Position numbers and translations under genes: made by a program. Positions 17,943 through 27,442 of a stretch of DNA of 64,000 nt are shown piece by piece. Origin of the DNA: Campylobacter jejuni (lineage in GTDB: Bacteria > Campylobacterota > Campylobacteria > Campylobacterales > Campylobacteraceae); assembly GCF_002179635.1 (NCBI RefSeq), contig NZ_NFOE01000100.1, positions 1 to 64,000 on the forward strand, written 5' to 3'. Position 1 is the first letter of the stretch; each line of letters begins with the position of its first letter. Under the pieces are notes generated by a model. That model saw only the letters and a list, made by a program, of their open reading frames with translations, was not told the origin of the DNA and did not search any database.

Positions 17943-19457
17943 TTAATGTTTTATAGCGGTATTAAAAAACATATATTTTTTTCTTGGAATATTTTCTAAA
18001 TTCCAGTTTGATAGTTTTTGATTGAAGTTTATACATCCACTAAATATACTTTGTGTGCTTATAACACTATCAATATTCCAATTGTTTAAATCTTGATTAA
18101 ATTTTGGAGTTTTTGAAAAAGGAATCTTGAAAATAGATTCACAAAAAAATGCATATTCCATCCATAATACATTTGAAACATCCCATCTATCCAAAGCTTG
18201 ATTAAAACTAAAGCAATTTGAAAACATGTAGCTAATGTTTATAACTTTAGTTGTATCCCAATCATTTAGATTTTGATTGAAATTTTCACAACCAGCAAAA
18301 GCCGCGTGCATGCTAATGATTTTACTAGTATTCCATTTATCTAGTGGCTGGTTAAATGTTTTGCAATTGTAAAACATCCCAGCAATGGACTTTAAACTTT
18401 TTGTATTCCAATTATTTAGATTTTGATTGAATTTTTTACATCCATAAAACATTTCATTCATGCTTGTTACATTTGATACATCCCATTCTTCTATACCGCT
18501 AAAATCTTTTCTTTTGCTATTTTTAAATAAACAATCCATTTCTTGTATATTGCTTACATTGATATTTTTAAGGCTTATATTTAAATCATCAACTAAGGCT
18601 TTTAGTTCGCTTTTTGTTTTTGGATTGTACATATGAGCATATTCTTTTTTATCAAAAAGAAAAGATTGTGTTGTATTGTTTTTATGGTCATTGAATAATT
18701 TCTCATATTGTTTAAAATTTGCCAAAGAAAATATGGTTTTGCAGCATCCACTAAACATATTATCTTTGATAATTATATTTTTTATGTCCCAACTATCGAG
18801 CGAATGTGTGAAATTTTTACAATTCTCAAACATAGATTTTGAATTTGTAATTTTTGGTGTTTTCCATTTATCTAGGGCTTGATTAAAACTTGTGCAGTCA
18901 TAAAACATTTTAGAAGCTATTCTTAGATTGGATGTATTCCAAGAATTAATATTTTGATTAAATTTTTTACACCCTTGAAACATTTTATGAGCATTAACAA
19001 GATTAATCGTATTCCATTTATCTAGAGCTTGATTAAAATTTTCACAACCTTGAAACATTTTAGCCATGTTTTTTACTTTGCTTACATCCCAGTTGTTGAT
19101 ATAGGAATTAAAATTTTTACATCCTAAAAACATCCCTTCCATGTTATCAACATTGCTTGTATCCCAAGTTTCTATACCTATAAATTTTTCTTCACTAATA
19201 TTACTAAATAAATAGCTCATATCTTGAATTAAACTTGTATCTATATTTTTAAGTGGAATATTTGATAGTATCAAATACTCAAGAGCTTCTTTTGTTTTTG
19301 GTTTGTGGATTATCTTTTTTGATTGCAGTTTGAGTAAATACAATGAAACCAAAAACACAAGTAAAGTTATAAATAATAAAACCCAATACTTTAAATAAGC
19401 GAAACAAAAAATCAATATAAAAAAGATTATTATTGTAATTTTATTTTTTAATGTCAT
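17943..19457 (-). CDS. BspA/DUF285 (PARCEL-type) repeat protein with two N-terminal helices
   Basis: A 504-residue protein. Two hydrophobic helices (about 7-24 and 26-44) are followed by two homologous modules (about 53-240 and 279-504). Each begins with a similar header (KTK..L..L..I.LKNI..S.IQ.M..LF) and continues with about 25-residue repeats of the form F(N)Q.L..W(D/N)(T/V)S.V..M..MF.GC. This is the DUF285/BspA-like leucine-rich repeat, called PARCEL in work on horizontally spread repeats. One repeat near 438-452 carries a short insertion. The start lies 17 bases inside the upstream transpeptidase gene; the function is unknown, with surface or protein-interaction roles proposed for relatives. 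Confidence 0.85.
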   Translation of the reverse strand: MTLKNKITIIIFFILIFCFAYLKYWVLLFITLLVFLVSLYLLKLQSKKIIHKPKTKEALEYLILSNIPLKNIDTSLIQDMSYLFSNISEEKFIGIETWDTSNVDNMEGMFLGCKNFNSYINNWDVSKVKNMAKMFQGCENFNQALDKWNTINLVNAHKMFQGCKKFNQNINSWNTSNLRIASKMFYDCTSFNQALDKWKTPKITNSKSMFENCKNFTHSLDSWDIKNIIIKDNMFSGCCKTIFSLANFKQYEKLFNDHKNNTTQSFLFDKKEYAHMYNPKTKSELKALVDDLNISLKNINVSNIQEMDCLFKNSKRKDFSGIEEWDVSNVTSMNEMFYGCKKFNQNLNNWNTKSLKSIAGMFYNCKTFNQPLDKWNTSKIISMHAAFAGCENFNQNLNDWDTTKVINISYMFSNCFSFNQALDRWDVSNVLWMEYAFFCESIFKIPFSKTPKFNQDLNNWNIDSVISTQSIFSGCINFNQKLSNWNLENIPRKKYMFFNTAIKH

Positions 19458-21249
19458 TGTTTTTGCTTTCTATAGGCTTTAAATAGCTTTCTTTTATCAA
19501 AAGATTTACCGTATCTTTAAACATAGGTAAAGCACTTTGTGCAGCATAATAACTATAAGCTTTGGTAGGATTTCTTACTAAAACTCCTATAGTGTAATTG
19601 TTTTTCTCATCATTTGCAAAACCAAAAAATGAAGCATTGTAGCGATTTGAAGTATAACCTTTTCTTTCAGCAATTCTAGCTGTACCCGTTTTACCACCTA
19701 TAGTAATACCTTGAGTTTGTGCTTTTTTACCTGTTCCTTTTTCTATAACATTGATTAAAATTTGTTGCATTTCTTTGGCAGCTTTACTTGAAAGTATCTT
19801 TTCTTTTTTAACTTCATCATCAAGTTTTATTAAACGTCCATCTTGATAAATTTTATTTGCAATTTGCGGAGCGATATAAATTCCGTCATTATTAAATACA
19901 TTATAAGCAGCTAAAAGTTGAATAAAGGTTGTTTTTAAACCATAACCATAGCTTAAAACAGATTTTTCAACATCTCTTAATTTTTTAGGATTTGGTATTT
20001 CCCCTTTTTGTTCATAAGGAAGATCAATACCGCTTTTTTCTCCAAAACGAAAAATTCTAAGCCCTGATATAATTTCAAGGTTGCTTAGTCTTTGAGCAAT
20101 TTTAATCATACCAACATTTGAAGAATACGTTATAACTTCTTCCATGCTCATTTTGTTTTTTTTGTGGTCATCTCGTATAGTAAAACGACCCAATTTATAT
20201 TGACCACCTTGGGTATCAACAACTTCATTAACCTTAATCTTGTCAAGCATTAAAGCAGTAGTAAATATAAAGGGTTTTATAACAGATCCCGCTTCATAGC
20301 CATATTCTATCGCACTTGCATTAAGCACAGAAAGATCTTTTCCACGATTTTGAGGATCATATCTTCTTGAGCTAGCAAGAGCTAAAATTTTCCCACTTTT
20401 ACTTTCCATGATAGCGACGATAATTTCATTAGCTTTTAGATCTTCATTTCTTTTATCAATTGCTTTTTCTAGGCCCTTTTGAAGTTTTAATGAAATATTT
20501 AAGTAGAGGTTGCAACCATCTATTTTACGCTGCTCATAGGAGTGTGAATTTAAAATAATATTACCACCTATATCTCTTAGACCTTGAATTTTAGCATCTT
20601 GCAAAGGATTTAAGCATTCATCGTAGTATTTTTCTATGCCTTTTATGCCGATATTTTTAAAAATCTCGCTTTGTTTATCTATATAAGTTCTTGTATAGCC
20701 TATGACTGGAGTAAGTGAATCTTTTGACATATACACACGATCTTCTTTGTGTTCTATAATATCAAGTCCTCTTGTTTCAACTCTACCATTGCTATTTGTA
20801 AAAGATCTGAAAAAGCCTTGAGTGTAAAGTTTTTTAGATAATTCCTTAAGATAACTTGCGTCTTTTGAGTTGATATTTTGAAGTAAAATAAAACTATAAC
20901 CTCTTTTTTTCTTTGCAAGCATTCTTTTTTTAATATCTTGCATTTGTTCATTATTAATGCCACTATAAATTTGAAAAAGGGTTAAAAACAATTCTTTTTT
21001 ATCGGGATTTAAACTTCTTAAATCTATTTCAGCTCTATAGATTTGTCTACTTGAAGCAATGGTAAAATTATCACTTGTAATAATATTACCTCTAAGAGCA
21101 GAAAAATATTGCTCTTTTTGAGTATTTGGTATATGACGTTTTGAAGTAAGAAAAAAAGTAGAAAGTAAAAACAGAGCCATGCAAAACAGAGCCATACAAA
21201 AAGCAAAAACTACCTTTGAAACTCTATTTCTAATGGTATTTGAAAGCAT
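19441..21249 (-). CDS. pbpB: class B penicillin-binding protein (PBP2/FtsI type)
   Basis: A 602-residue monofunctional transpeptidase with one N-terminal membrane helix (about 10-33). The transpeptidase motifs are SVIK (in EAGSVIKPFIFTT, about residue 319), SSN (in ITYSSNVGMIKIAQ, about 373) and KTG (in GGKTGTARIAE, about 516). It makes peptide cross-links for septal or lateral wall growth. It follows fliE by three bases in a flgB-flgC-fliE-pbpB order also found in C. jejuni, so wall synthesis and basal-body genes may share transcripts. Confidence 0.93.
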   Translation of the reverse strand: MLSNTIRNRVSKVVFAFCMALFCMALFLLSTFFLTSKRHIPNTQKEQYFSALRGNIITSDNFTIASSRQIYRAEIDLRSLNPDKKELFLTLFQIYSGINNEQMQDIKKRMLAKKKRGYSFILLQNINSKDASYLKELSKKLYTQGFFRSFTNSNGRVETRGLDIIEHKEDRVYMSKDSLTPVIGYTRTYIDKQSEIFKNIGIKGIEKYYDECLNPLQDAKIQGLRDIGGNIILNSHSYEQRKIDGCNLYLNISLKLQKGLEKAIDKRNEDLKANEIIVAIMESKSGKILALASSRRYDPQNRGKDLSVLNASAIEYGYEAGSVIKPFIFTTALMLDKIKVNEVVDTQGGQYKLGRFTIRDDHKKNKMSMEEVITYSSNVGMIKIAQRLSNLEIISGLRIFRFGEKSGIDLPYEQKGEIPNPKKLRDVEKSVLSYGYGLKTTFIQLLAAYNVFNNDGIYIAPQIANKIYQDGRLIKLDDEVKKEKILSSKAAKEMQQILINVIEKGTGKKAQTQGITIGGKTGTARIAERKGYTSNRYNASFFGFANDEKNNYTIGVLVRNPTKAYSYYAAQSALPMFKDTVNLLIKESYLKPIESKNNDIKK

Positions 21250-21252
21250 ATA

Positions 21253-21549
21253 TTAAATTTGAGTTCTTGAAATTTCTTTATATGCGTTTATAGCCTTATT
21301 TCTAACTTCAAGCATAAATTTCATACTTGATTCAGCTTTGCTAATCGCAATTGCTGCTTGGTGCAAGTCTTTTACTTCACCTGTTGCAATATCTACCATA
21401 GCAGCTTCAGCTGTTTCTTGGGTTTTATTAAGGTTGTTAATAGAATTTTTTAATAAGCTTGAAAATTCATCACCTATGTTATTTGTGTTGCTATTGTTGT
21501 TTTTATTGTTAACATTGTTAAATTGATTTATACTATTAATAGTGTTCAT
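21253..21549 (-). CDS. fliE: flagellar hook-basal body protein FliE
   Basis: A 98-residue FliE that joins the MS ring to the proximal rod. The C-terminal half (NLNKTQETAEAAMVDIATGE, DLHQAAIAISKAESSMKFMLEVRNKAINAYKEI) is the conserved FliE core. The N-terminal 25 residues are a low-complexity Asn-rich stretch (NNVNNKNNNSNTNN) of about average length for Campylobacter. It lies 3 bases after flgC. Confidence 0.95.
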   Translation of the reverse strand: MNTINSINQFNNVNNKNNNSNTNNIGDEFSSLLKNSINNLNKTQETAEAAMVDIATGEVKDLHQAAIAISKAESSMKFMLEVRNKAINAYKEISRTQI

Positions 21550-21552
21550 TTA

Positions 21553-22047
21553 TTAACCTCTTAATAAATCTATCGCACTTTGTGCTATAGTTTTAGTGCT
21601 TGTAAAAGCACTTACGTTTGCTTGGTAAGCTCTTGTTGCTTCTATTAAATCGGCCATTTCAATTACTGGGTTTATATTTGGAAAAGCAACATAGCCTTGT
21701 TCGTTTGCATCTGGATGAGATGGATCAAATTTCATACGAAAATCTTTATCATCTCTTACAACTTTATCAACCACTACGCTCATTATAGCAGGTTTTGCAT
21801 CTTTTTGTGAAGCTGGGTCGTTTAAAGGATTTTCATATTCTAAAAAATTATTATCTTTAGCGATTTGTTTATTTAGTAATTCATTAAAATCAGTCGCTTT
21901 AAAAATCACTTCTCTTCTTCTATATGGACCGCCTTCTGCTGTTCTGGTAGTGTTTGCATTAGCTATGTTTGAGCTAATTACATTCATTCTAAAGCGCTGC
22001 GCACTAAGTCCGTATCCGCTAATATCAAAATCACTTAAATAAGCCAT
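21553..22047 (-). CDS. flgC: flagellar basal-body rod protein FlgC
   Basis: A 164-residue proximal rod protein. The N-terminal ISGYGLSAQRFRMNVISSNIANANTTRTAEGGPYRR (read as two blocks around residue 20) is the conserved flagellar rod signature; the C-terminal ALIEATRAYQANVSAF-like block (about 133-150) is typical of rod, hook and axial proteins. It is exported by the flagellar type III system. Ten bases separate it from flgB. Confidence 0.97.
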   Translation of the reverse strand: MAYLSDFDISGYGLSAQRFRMNVISSNIANANTTRTAEGGPYRRREVIFKATDFNELLNKQIAKDNNFLEYENPLNDPASQKDAKPAIMSVVVDKVVRDDKDFRMKFDPSHPDANEQGYVAFPNINPVIEMADLIEATRAYQANVSAFTSTKTIAQSAIDLLRG

Positions 22048-22057
22048 TATTTTTCTC

Positions 22058-22489
22058 CTAGCCTAATTTAGAACTTGTATCTATGATGGTTGAAAAAATA
22101 TTACTTTGTCTTCTTAAAACACCATCTAAAGCAGTAATCATCATAGTATTTTTACTCATTTCAGTAGTTTCTACATCAAGATCTACTGTATTTGCGTCAT
22201 TTCTTGCTAAATGTCCATCTCTTAAATAAATAGTTGATTTATTAGGATCTGGAAATTTCCAAGGTTTTTGATGATTTGCATCTGTACTTGCTAATTCAAG
22301 CTCTTTGGTATCTTTCTTTTTAAAAATTTCATTTGCTCTATTAACTAAAGCAGTTTCAAATTCTATATCTCTTGCTTTATAAAAAGGAGTATCAACATTC
22401 GCAAGGTTAGAATTAATCATTTGACTTCTTAGGTTTCTTCCTGCTAAAGCATCAACAATAAGTTCTTTTGATTTAAAAGGGCTTATCAT
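22058..22489 (-). CDS. flgB: flagellar basal-body rod protein FlgB
   Basis: A 143-residue proximal rod protein; RNLRSQMINSNLANVDTPFY (19-38) is the rod signature and NTMMITALDGVLRRQSN (about 116-132) the C-terminal helix. It is the first gene of flgB-flgC-fliE. A sigma-54 promoter lies about 40-50 bases upstream, placing it in the FlgSR-controlled middle class of flagellar genes. Confidence 0.97.
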   Translation of the reverse strand: MISPFKSKELIVDALAGRNLRSQMINSNLANVDTPFYKARDIEFETALVNRANEIFKKKDTKELELASTDANHQKPWKFPDPNKSTIYLRDGHLARNDANTVDLDVETTEMSKNTMMITALDGVLRRQSNIFSTIIDTSSKLG

Positions 22490-22524
22490 AATTTTTCCTT
22501 TAAAATAAAGCTTTTATAGACTAA

Positions 22525-22543
22525 AAGCAAAAATCATTCCAAA
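22525..22543 (-). promoter_or_regulatory. sigma-54 promoter of flgB operon
   Basis: On the minus strand TTGGAATGATTTTTGC: GG at 22540-22539, ten bases, GC at 22528-22527, matching the GG-N10-GC sigma-54 consensus (Campylobacter form TTGGAAC....TTGCTT). This agrees with known RpoN control of flgB in C. jejuni. Confidence 0.85.
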
Positions 22544-22581
22544 ATATTTATGCAATTTTGTTTATCTATAATTATATCTTT

Positions 22582-23223
22582 TTATAGTAAATTTTTGAAA
22601 TTTTTAAAGCCGCTTTCAAGCGAAACTTTTTTTTCTAGTGTTTTTAAAAAATCTTTTTTTGTCATTTCTTTAGCGCCCATAAATTTTAAATGCTCATTAG
22701 GCACCTGACAATCTATTAAAAAATCATATGGTTTTAAAAGCTCACAAAGTCTTATTAGAGCTACTTTTGAGGTATCTTTTTTAAGACTTATCATGCTTTC
22801 ACCAAAAAATATTTTGCCTATGATAAGTCCGTATAAACCGCCGATTAAAACATCATTTTCATAAACTTCAACGCTATGAGCTAAATTTTGCTCAAAAAGC
22901 TTTGTGTAAACTTGTATAAATTCTTGACTTATCCAAGTTTTTTTTCTTTTTGCACAATGACTTATAAGCGAGTTAAAATCAAAATCAAGTCTTATTTCAT
23001 AAGTTTTTAAAGCTTTTTTTATACTTTTTTGTATATGCACTTCATCAGGTAAAAGCACCATTCTAGGAGAAGGACACCACCAGGTAACAGGATTGCTAGT
23101 CCATGGAAAAAGCCCTAGACTATAAGCATGAGGTATAAAGTCTACTTCTAGTTTTTCACTAATAAAAACAGGCGCATCATCAGGGCTTTTTAAAAGTTTA
23201 GAATACAAATTCGATTTTTTCAT
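22582..23223 (-). CDS. aat: leucyl/phenylalanyl-tRNA-protein transferase
   Basis: A 213-residue Aat enzyme that adds Leu or Phe to proteins with N-terminal Lys or Arg, marking them for ClpS-ClpAP. The family blocks are SLGLFPW (about 36-42), PVTWWCPSPRMVLLPDEVHI (46-65) and SHCAKRKKTWISQEFIQVYTKL (about 88-109), then GGLYGLIIGKIFFGESMIS. It overlaps the end of clpA by 26 bases, and clpA overlaps clpS, so the whole Leu/N-degron pathway is in one unit. Confidence 0.96.
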   Translation of the reverse strand: MKKSNLYSKLLKSPDDAPVFISEKLEVDFIPHAYSLGLFPWTSNPVTWWCPSPRMVLLPDEVHIQKSIKKALKTYEIRLDFDFNSLISHCAKRKKTWISQEFIQVYTKLFEQNLAHSVEVYENDVLIGGLYGLIIGKIFFGESMISLKKDTSKVALIRLCELLKPYDFLIDCQVPNEHLKFMGAKEMTKKDFLKTLEKKVSLESGFKNFKNLL

Positions 23224-25327
23224 TTTTGGAAAGTTTGAGTTTTAATTTACCACCATTTTTTAATTTTCCAAATAAAATTTCATCACTTAATCTCTCTCCT
23301 AATTCTTCGGCAATAATGCGTTTTAATAATCTTACTCCAAATTCTTTATTATTGGTTTTTTTAGCAAGAAATTCTTTTACTTTTTTATCAGCTTCTATAG
23401 TGATGTTGTTTAAATTTTTTGTCATTAAATCTAGTTCTTTTTGAACAATTTGTTCTAAAATTTCTTGACTTAAGTCATTAAAATGAATGATTTTATCTAT
23501 ACGGTTGATAAACTCAGGCGCAAAAAAATCTTTTATGGCTTTATTATTTTTTTCTTTATCATTACTTAAAAAACCAAGCTCATTGCTTTCTTTTAAGCCT
23601 AAATTTGAAGTCATAATGATAATAGTATTTTTAAAATCAGCTTTTAATCCACTATTATCTGTTAAACTTGCATTATCAAAAATTTGTAAAAAGGTATTAG
23701 TTAAATCAGGATGAGCCTTTTCTATCTCATCAAATAAGACCACGCTAAAAGGATTTTTTCTAATACTATTACTAAGCAAGCCACCATCTTCATAGCCCAC
23801 ATAACCTGCTGAAGTTCCTATGAGTTTGCTCACATCATGTTTTTGTGAGTATTCACTCATGTCAAATCTTTCAAGATTAAGGTTTAAAATTTGTGCTAAA
23901 TTTTTGGCAAGTTCGGTTTTACCAACCCCGCTTGATCCGGTAAATAAAAACACACCTTTTGGGGCATTTTTACCTTTTAATCCTGCATAGCTTTGTTTTA
24001 AAATAGAACATAAAGCTTTAATAGCTTCATCTTGTCCAAAGATGTTTTGTTTTAAATCATGCTCTAAGTTCTTAAGAATTTTACCTTGATCACTTTCATA
24101 AATTTTATGAGAATGTGTCATTCTTGCTAAAGTATTTTCTAAGTCTTTTACTTTTACTATTTTTTTACTTTTTTTATCTTCTAAAGCAAAGCTTGCGCCA
24201 AGCTCGTCGATTAAATCAATCGCACTATCGGGTAAAAATTTATCATGTAAAAATTGTTTTGCTAGTTTTATACTTATTTGTAAAATTTCATCACTAATTT
24301 TGATTTTATGAAAATTTTCATATTTGCTTTTTAAGCCTTGTAAAATCAAAAAACATTCTTCTTCACTTGGTTCATCTATGTCAATTTTTGCAAATCTTCT
24401 ACTTAGAGCTTTGTTTTTGTCAAAGGTATTTTTGTATTCTATAAAAGTAGTTGCTCCTATACATTTTATATTGCCATTGCTTAGTGCAGGTTTTAATAAA
24501 TTTGACATATCTGCATGACTTTCATTGCTTGCGCCAGTTCCTACTATGGTATGAATTTCATCTATAAATAAAATAGCATTAGGGATATTTTCTAATTCTG
24601 TAATGATATCTTTTAATCTTTTTTCAAAATCACCTCTATATTTTGTCCCTGAAAGTAAACTCGCCATATCAAGGCTATAAATTTTTGAGTTTTTTAAGTG
24701 TTTTGGCACTTTTTCTTCAGCTATAGCTAGTGCTAGTCCATCTATAATGGCACTTTTACCAACACCTGGCTCACCCACTAAAATAGGGTTGTTTTTTTTG
24801 CGTCGACTTAAAATTTGCATCATTCTTTCAAGTTCAAATTTCCTACCTATAACAGGATCTATCTTACCTTTTTTTGCAAGCTCAACTAGCTCTATGGTGT
24901 GGGTTTTTAAATTTTCAAATTCAGCATTTTGTAACAATTCTTTTATTTTTTCTTCTTCTATTAAATGTTTTTTTAAAATATTACAAGAATAAGCTTTTTC
25001 TTCTTTGCAAAGTGCGATGATAAAATCAATTACACTTGTTTGATTTTTTGCGTTTAGTTTGTGTAATATATTTTCCAAGATCACAGAAAAAATAGGTTCT
25101 ATTTCTTTTTTTAAAATTTCATTATTTTTAGCTAGATAATTTTTTAATTCATTTTCAAAGCTTTGTAAATCACCATCTCCGATTTCTTCAAGTAAATTTT
25201 TAAAATCATTACTAAGCTTAACTAAAGCAAAAAGCAAATGCTCGCAAGTGATAAATTCATGATGATTGATAAAGCTTAAATGTCTTGCATTTGGTATAAA
25301 CGAATCGATTAATTCTTTATATTTCAT
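23198..25327 (-). CDS. clpA: ATP-dependent Clp protease ATP-binding subunit ClpA
   Basis: A 709-residue AAA+ unfoldase with a Clp N-domain (1-140), a first ATPase (GEPGVGKSAI about 183-192; FIDEIHTIVGTG) and a second ATPase (FTGSSGVGKTELAKN about 448-462; FDEIEKAHPD). There is no long middle M-domain, so this is ClpA, not ClpB. It feeds substrates to ClpP. It overlaps clpS by 4 bases upstream and aat downstream. Confidence 0.96.
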   Translation of the reverse strand: MKYKELIDSFIPNARHLSFINHHEFITCEHLLFALVKLSNDFKNLLEEIGDGDLQSFENELKNYLAKNNEILKKEIEPIFSVILENILHKLNAKNQTSVIDFIIALCKEEKAYSCNILKKHLIEEEKIKELLQNAEFENLKTHTIELVELAKKGKIDPVIGRKFELERMMQILSRRKKNNPILVGEPGVGKSAIIDGLALAIAEEKVPKHLKNSKIYSLDMASLLSGTKYRGDFEKRLKDIITELENIPNAILFIDEIHTIVGTGASNESHADMSNLLKPALSNGNIKCIGATTFIEYKNTFDKNKALSRRFAKIDIDEPSEEECFLILQGLKSKYENFHKIKISDEILQISIKLAKQFLHDKFLPDSAIDLIDELGASFALEDKKSKKIVKVKDLENTLARMTHSHKIYESDQGKILKNLEHDLKQNIFGQDEAIKALCSILKQSYAGLKGKNAPKGVFLFTGSSGVGKTELAKNLAQILNLNLERFDMSEYSQKHDVSKLIGTSAGYVGYEDGGLLSNSIRKNPFSVVLFDEIEKAHPDLTNTFLQIFDNASLTDNSGLKADFKNTIIIMTSNLGLKESNELGFLSNDKEKNNKAIKDFFAPEFINRIDKIIHFNDLSQEILEQIVQKELDLMTKNLNNITIEADKKVKEFLAKKTNNKEFGVRLLKRIIAEELGERLSDEILFGKLKNGGKLKLKLSKNEKIEFVF

Positions 25328-25617
25328 TGTTCTTCTATCCTTGTTTGGAGTGGAAAATCATTGTTTTTTGCTGCTGTGTCAACTTGCTGTTTTTTACTAA
25401 GTGCAATCTCTTCTGTGTATATACCACAAACTCCACTTCCTTGATGATGAATTTCAAGCATGATCGCACTTGCTTTTTCAAAATCATGATGAAAAATATT
25501 CATTAAAATTTCAATTACAAAATCCATAGTGGTAACATCATCGTTTAAAAGCAAAACCTTAAACATTTTAGGTTCTGCCAGTTTTTGTTGTTCTAAAATT
25601 TCACTTTTTAGACCCAT
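25324..25617 (-). CDS. clpS: ClpS adaptor for N-degron substrates
   Basis: A 97-residue adaptor. The substrate pocket block FKVLLLNDDVTTMDFVIEIL (19-38) and HHQGSGVCGIYTEEIA (about 57-72) are characteristic. It delivers N-terminal Leu/Phe/Trp/Tyr substrates to ClpA. It begins 17 bases inside the end of the thioredoxin-like lipoprotein gene and overlaps clpA by 4. Confidence 0.96.
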   Translation of the reverse strand: MGLKSEILEQQKLAEPKMFKVLLLNDDVTTMDFVIEILMNIFHHDFEKASAIMLEIHHQGSGVCGIYTEEIALSKKQQVDTAAKNNDFPLQTRIEEQ

Positions 25618-26218
25618 TTAATATCCTAGTAATATCTTCTTGCATAATTTCAGTAGAAACCTTCCCAAGATAATATTTCACATAATTTTTTGAGTTTTTA
25701 TTCCAAAAGTCTGTTAAATCTTGATAAACACCATCTTTTAAAACTACTTTAAAAGGAAGTTGTTCCATACTTTGATAGTTAATATCTTTTAATGCTTGTG
25801 CAACAATTCTATCATTTTCTTTAGAATTGCTTAAGAAATAATAAGCCCCATATTTAATGGCAAAATCTTTTACAGCTTGATCGCTAACATTTTCAAAATG
25901 ACTTAGCCCTATGATGATAAAATTGTCAGCATTTTTTTGCCACAAACTTGTTAGATGAGTGGCTTCTTCTTGACAAGGTGTGCAAAAGGTTCCAAAAAAA
26001 TCAAACATTAAAATTTTATTCTCTTCGCCTTTTACCACAAAACCATTTTGTGTTCTTACTAAGGTTTTTTCACCACCATTAACACTTTTTAAAAGAATTT
26101 CATCACCCATTTTATACTCAGCAAATGCAAATTCGTTTTCGATTTTTTCTTCGCTTGAGCAAGCATTTATTAAAAATGCAAAAGCAAATGTAAAAAATAA
26201 ATAAGCAAATTTTTTCAT
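25601..26218 (-). CDS. thioredoxin-fold lipoprotein (TlpA/ResA-like)
   Basis: ATG at 26218 is preferred over the TTG just upstream, since AAGGA is 6 bases before it (205 residues). A signal peptide ends in the lipobox INAC (Cys about 20), so it is a membrane-anchored periplasmic lipoprotein. The thioredoxin fold carries CTPC in DFFGTFCTPCQEEATHL (about 74-90) and a cis-Pro block QLPFKVVL. It is probably a periplasmic disulfide reductase, for example in cytochrome c maturation, but the target is unknown. C. jejuni has the same gene before clpS. Confidence 0.88.
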   Translation of the reverse strand: MKKFAYLFFTFAFAFLINACSSEEKIENEFAFAEYKMGDEILLKSVNGGEKTLVRTQNGFVVKGEENKILMFDFFGTFCTPCQEEATHLTSLWQKNADNFIIIGLSHFENVSDQAVKDFAIKYGAYYFLSNSKENDRIVAQALKDINYQSMEQLPFKVVLKDGVYQDLTDFWNKNSKNYVKYYLGKVSTEIMQEDITRILNGSKK

Positions 26219-26231
26219 CAAAATCCTTTTT

Positions 26232-26690
26232 TTAATAATGATTTTTCATAGCAGCTCTTGCCTCAAGATCTGCTTGTTTTTTCTTTAAGCTTTCTCTTTT
26301 ATCGTGTAAGTTTTTTCCTTTGGCTAAGGCTATTAAGACTTTTGCTTTATTTTTTTCATTAAAATAAAGTTCTAATGGCACTATAGTAAAACCTTGGGTG
26401 CTAATTTTACCAAAAAGCCTATCGATTTGCTTTTTATGCATTAAAAGTTTTCGCGCACCTTTTTCATCATGTTTGTAAAATGAATGTGTGGTGTTAAGAT
26501 GAGAAATATGAGCATTAAGTAAAAAAATTTCACCTTTGATAATACGCACAAAAGAATCTTTCAAATTTGCTCTACTAGCCCTTAATGCTACCACTTCAGA
26601 ACCTTTTAAAACAATACCTGCTTCAAATTTTTCCAAAATTTCATAATCAAAAAAAGCTTTTTTGTTTTTTACTATAGTTTTTTTCATCAT
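26232..26690 (-). CDS. smpB: SsrA-binding protein SmpB
   Basis: A 152-residue tmRNA partner for rescue of stalled ribosomes. It shows the full family pattern: [25 protein letters not shown] (9-33), [38 protein letters not shown] with the basic C-terminal tail [12 protein letters not shown]. It overlaps ispE by 4 bases (ATGA). The tmRNA gene itself is not in the window. Confidence 0.97.
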   Translation of the reverse strand: MMKKTIVKNKKAFFDYEILEKFEAGIVLKGSEVVALRASRANLKDSFVRIIKGEIFLLNAHISHLNTTHSFYKHDEKGARKLLMHKKQIDRLFGKISTQGFTIVPLELYFNEKNKAKVLIALAKGKNLHDKRESLKKKQADLEARAAMKNHY

Positions 26691-27442
26691 TTAGCCTTAA
26701 AAACTCCACTTCCACTTCCACTTAAAAAATAAGCCTCATTAAGAAAAGTTTGCATTTTAGGATAAATTTTTACACAAGGAGCAAATAAGTCGTTTAAATC
26801 AGTATTTTTATACTCTAAAATTTCATTTGTTTTGAGCGTTTTAAGTGTTTTGGCTAAATTTAAATTCGCTGTTAAATCATATGAGCTTTCATCAAATGCT
26901 TTATATACTTTTGCACTTGAGCATTCAATAGCTGGAAAAGTAAAATCAAGTTGGGTAAAATCATCTTCAAAATATTCTACAATCTCGCCACACCCACTAA
27001 CATTTGCACTATCATATCCGCTTAAAAAAAAGATTAAATCAGAGCCAAGTTTCTGGCAGATTTGTTCAAGTTGTTGCTGGTTGAGTTTTAAATTTAAGGC
27101 TTCATTAATCATTAATAAAAATGCAACCGCATCAGTGCTGCTTCCACCAAGACCTCCACCTACGGGAATGTTTTTGATAAGTTTTAAACTTTTGTCTTTA
27201 AAAAATTCATTTAATTCATTAGAAAAACCTAAATTTTCTAATTCTTTATAAGCTTTGTGTATAATGGTATCTTGGGTAAAATTTCCAGCGATTTCAAATC
27301 CTTCTTTGGTTTTTTCATCACTAAAGCTCAATTCATCAAAAATATCTTTTATTAAAACAAAGCGTGATTGCAATAAATGATAAGATCTTGAATCAATTCC
27401 GATGATTTTTAAAAAAATATTAGCTTTTGCGTAAGCTTTCAT
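26687..27442 (-). CDS. ispE: 4-diphosphocytidyl-2-C-methyl-D-erythritol kinase
   Basis: A 251-residue GHMP kinase of the MEP isoprenoid pathway. The start [15 protein letters not shown] carries the conserved catalytic Lys region and [19 protein letters not shown] (about 91-109) is the ATP loop; the C-terminal motif is LSGSGSGVF. It is somewhat shorter than the E. coli enzyme (283), usual for Campylobacterota. It overlaps csrA and smpB by 4 bases each. Confidence 0.96.
   Translation of the reverse strand: MKAYAKANIFLKIIGIDSRSYHLLQSRFVLIKDIFDELSFSDEKTKEGFEIAGNFTQDTIIHKAYKELENLGFSNELNEFFKDKSLKLIKNIPVGGGLGGSSTDAVAFLLMINEALNLKLNQQQLEQICQKLGSDLIFFLSGYDSANVSGCGEIVEYFEDDFTQLDFTFPAIECSSAKVYKAFDESSYDLTANLNLAKTLKTLKTNEILEYKNTDLNDLFAPCVKIYPKMQTFLNEAYFLSGSGSGVFKAK

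Noticed and set aside
21490..21549. Asn-codon-rich repeat at the fliE 5' end as a phase-variable microsatellite
   Set aside because: The bases are irregular AAT/AAC mixtures without a uniform repeat unit.
26832..27251. Plus-strand open frame of 139 codons across ispE
   Set aside because: Antisense to a clear ispE; low-complexity Ser/Lys/Leu content, no ribosome-binding site.
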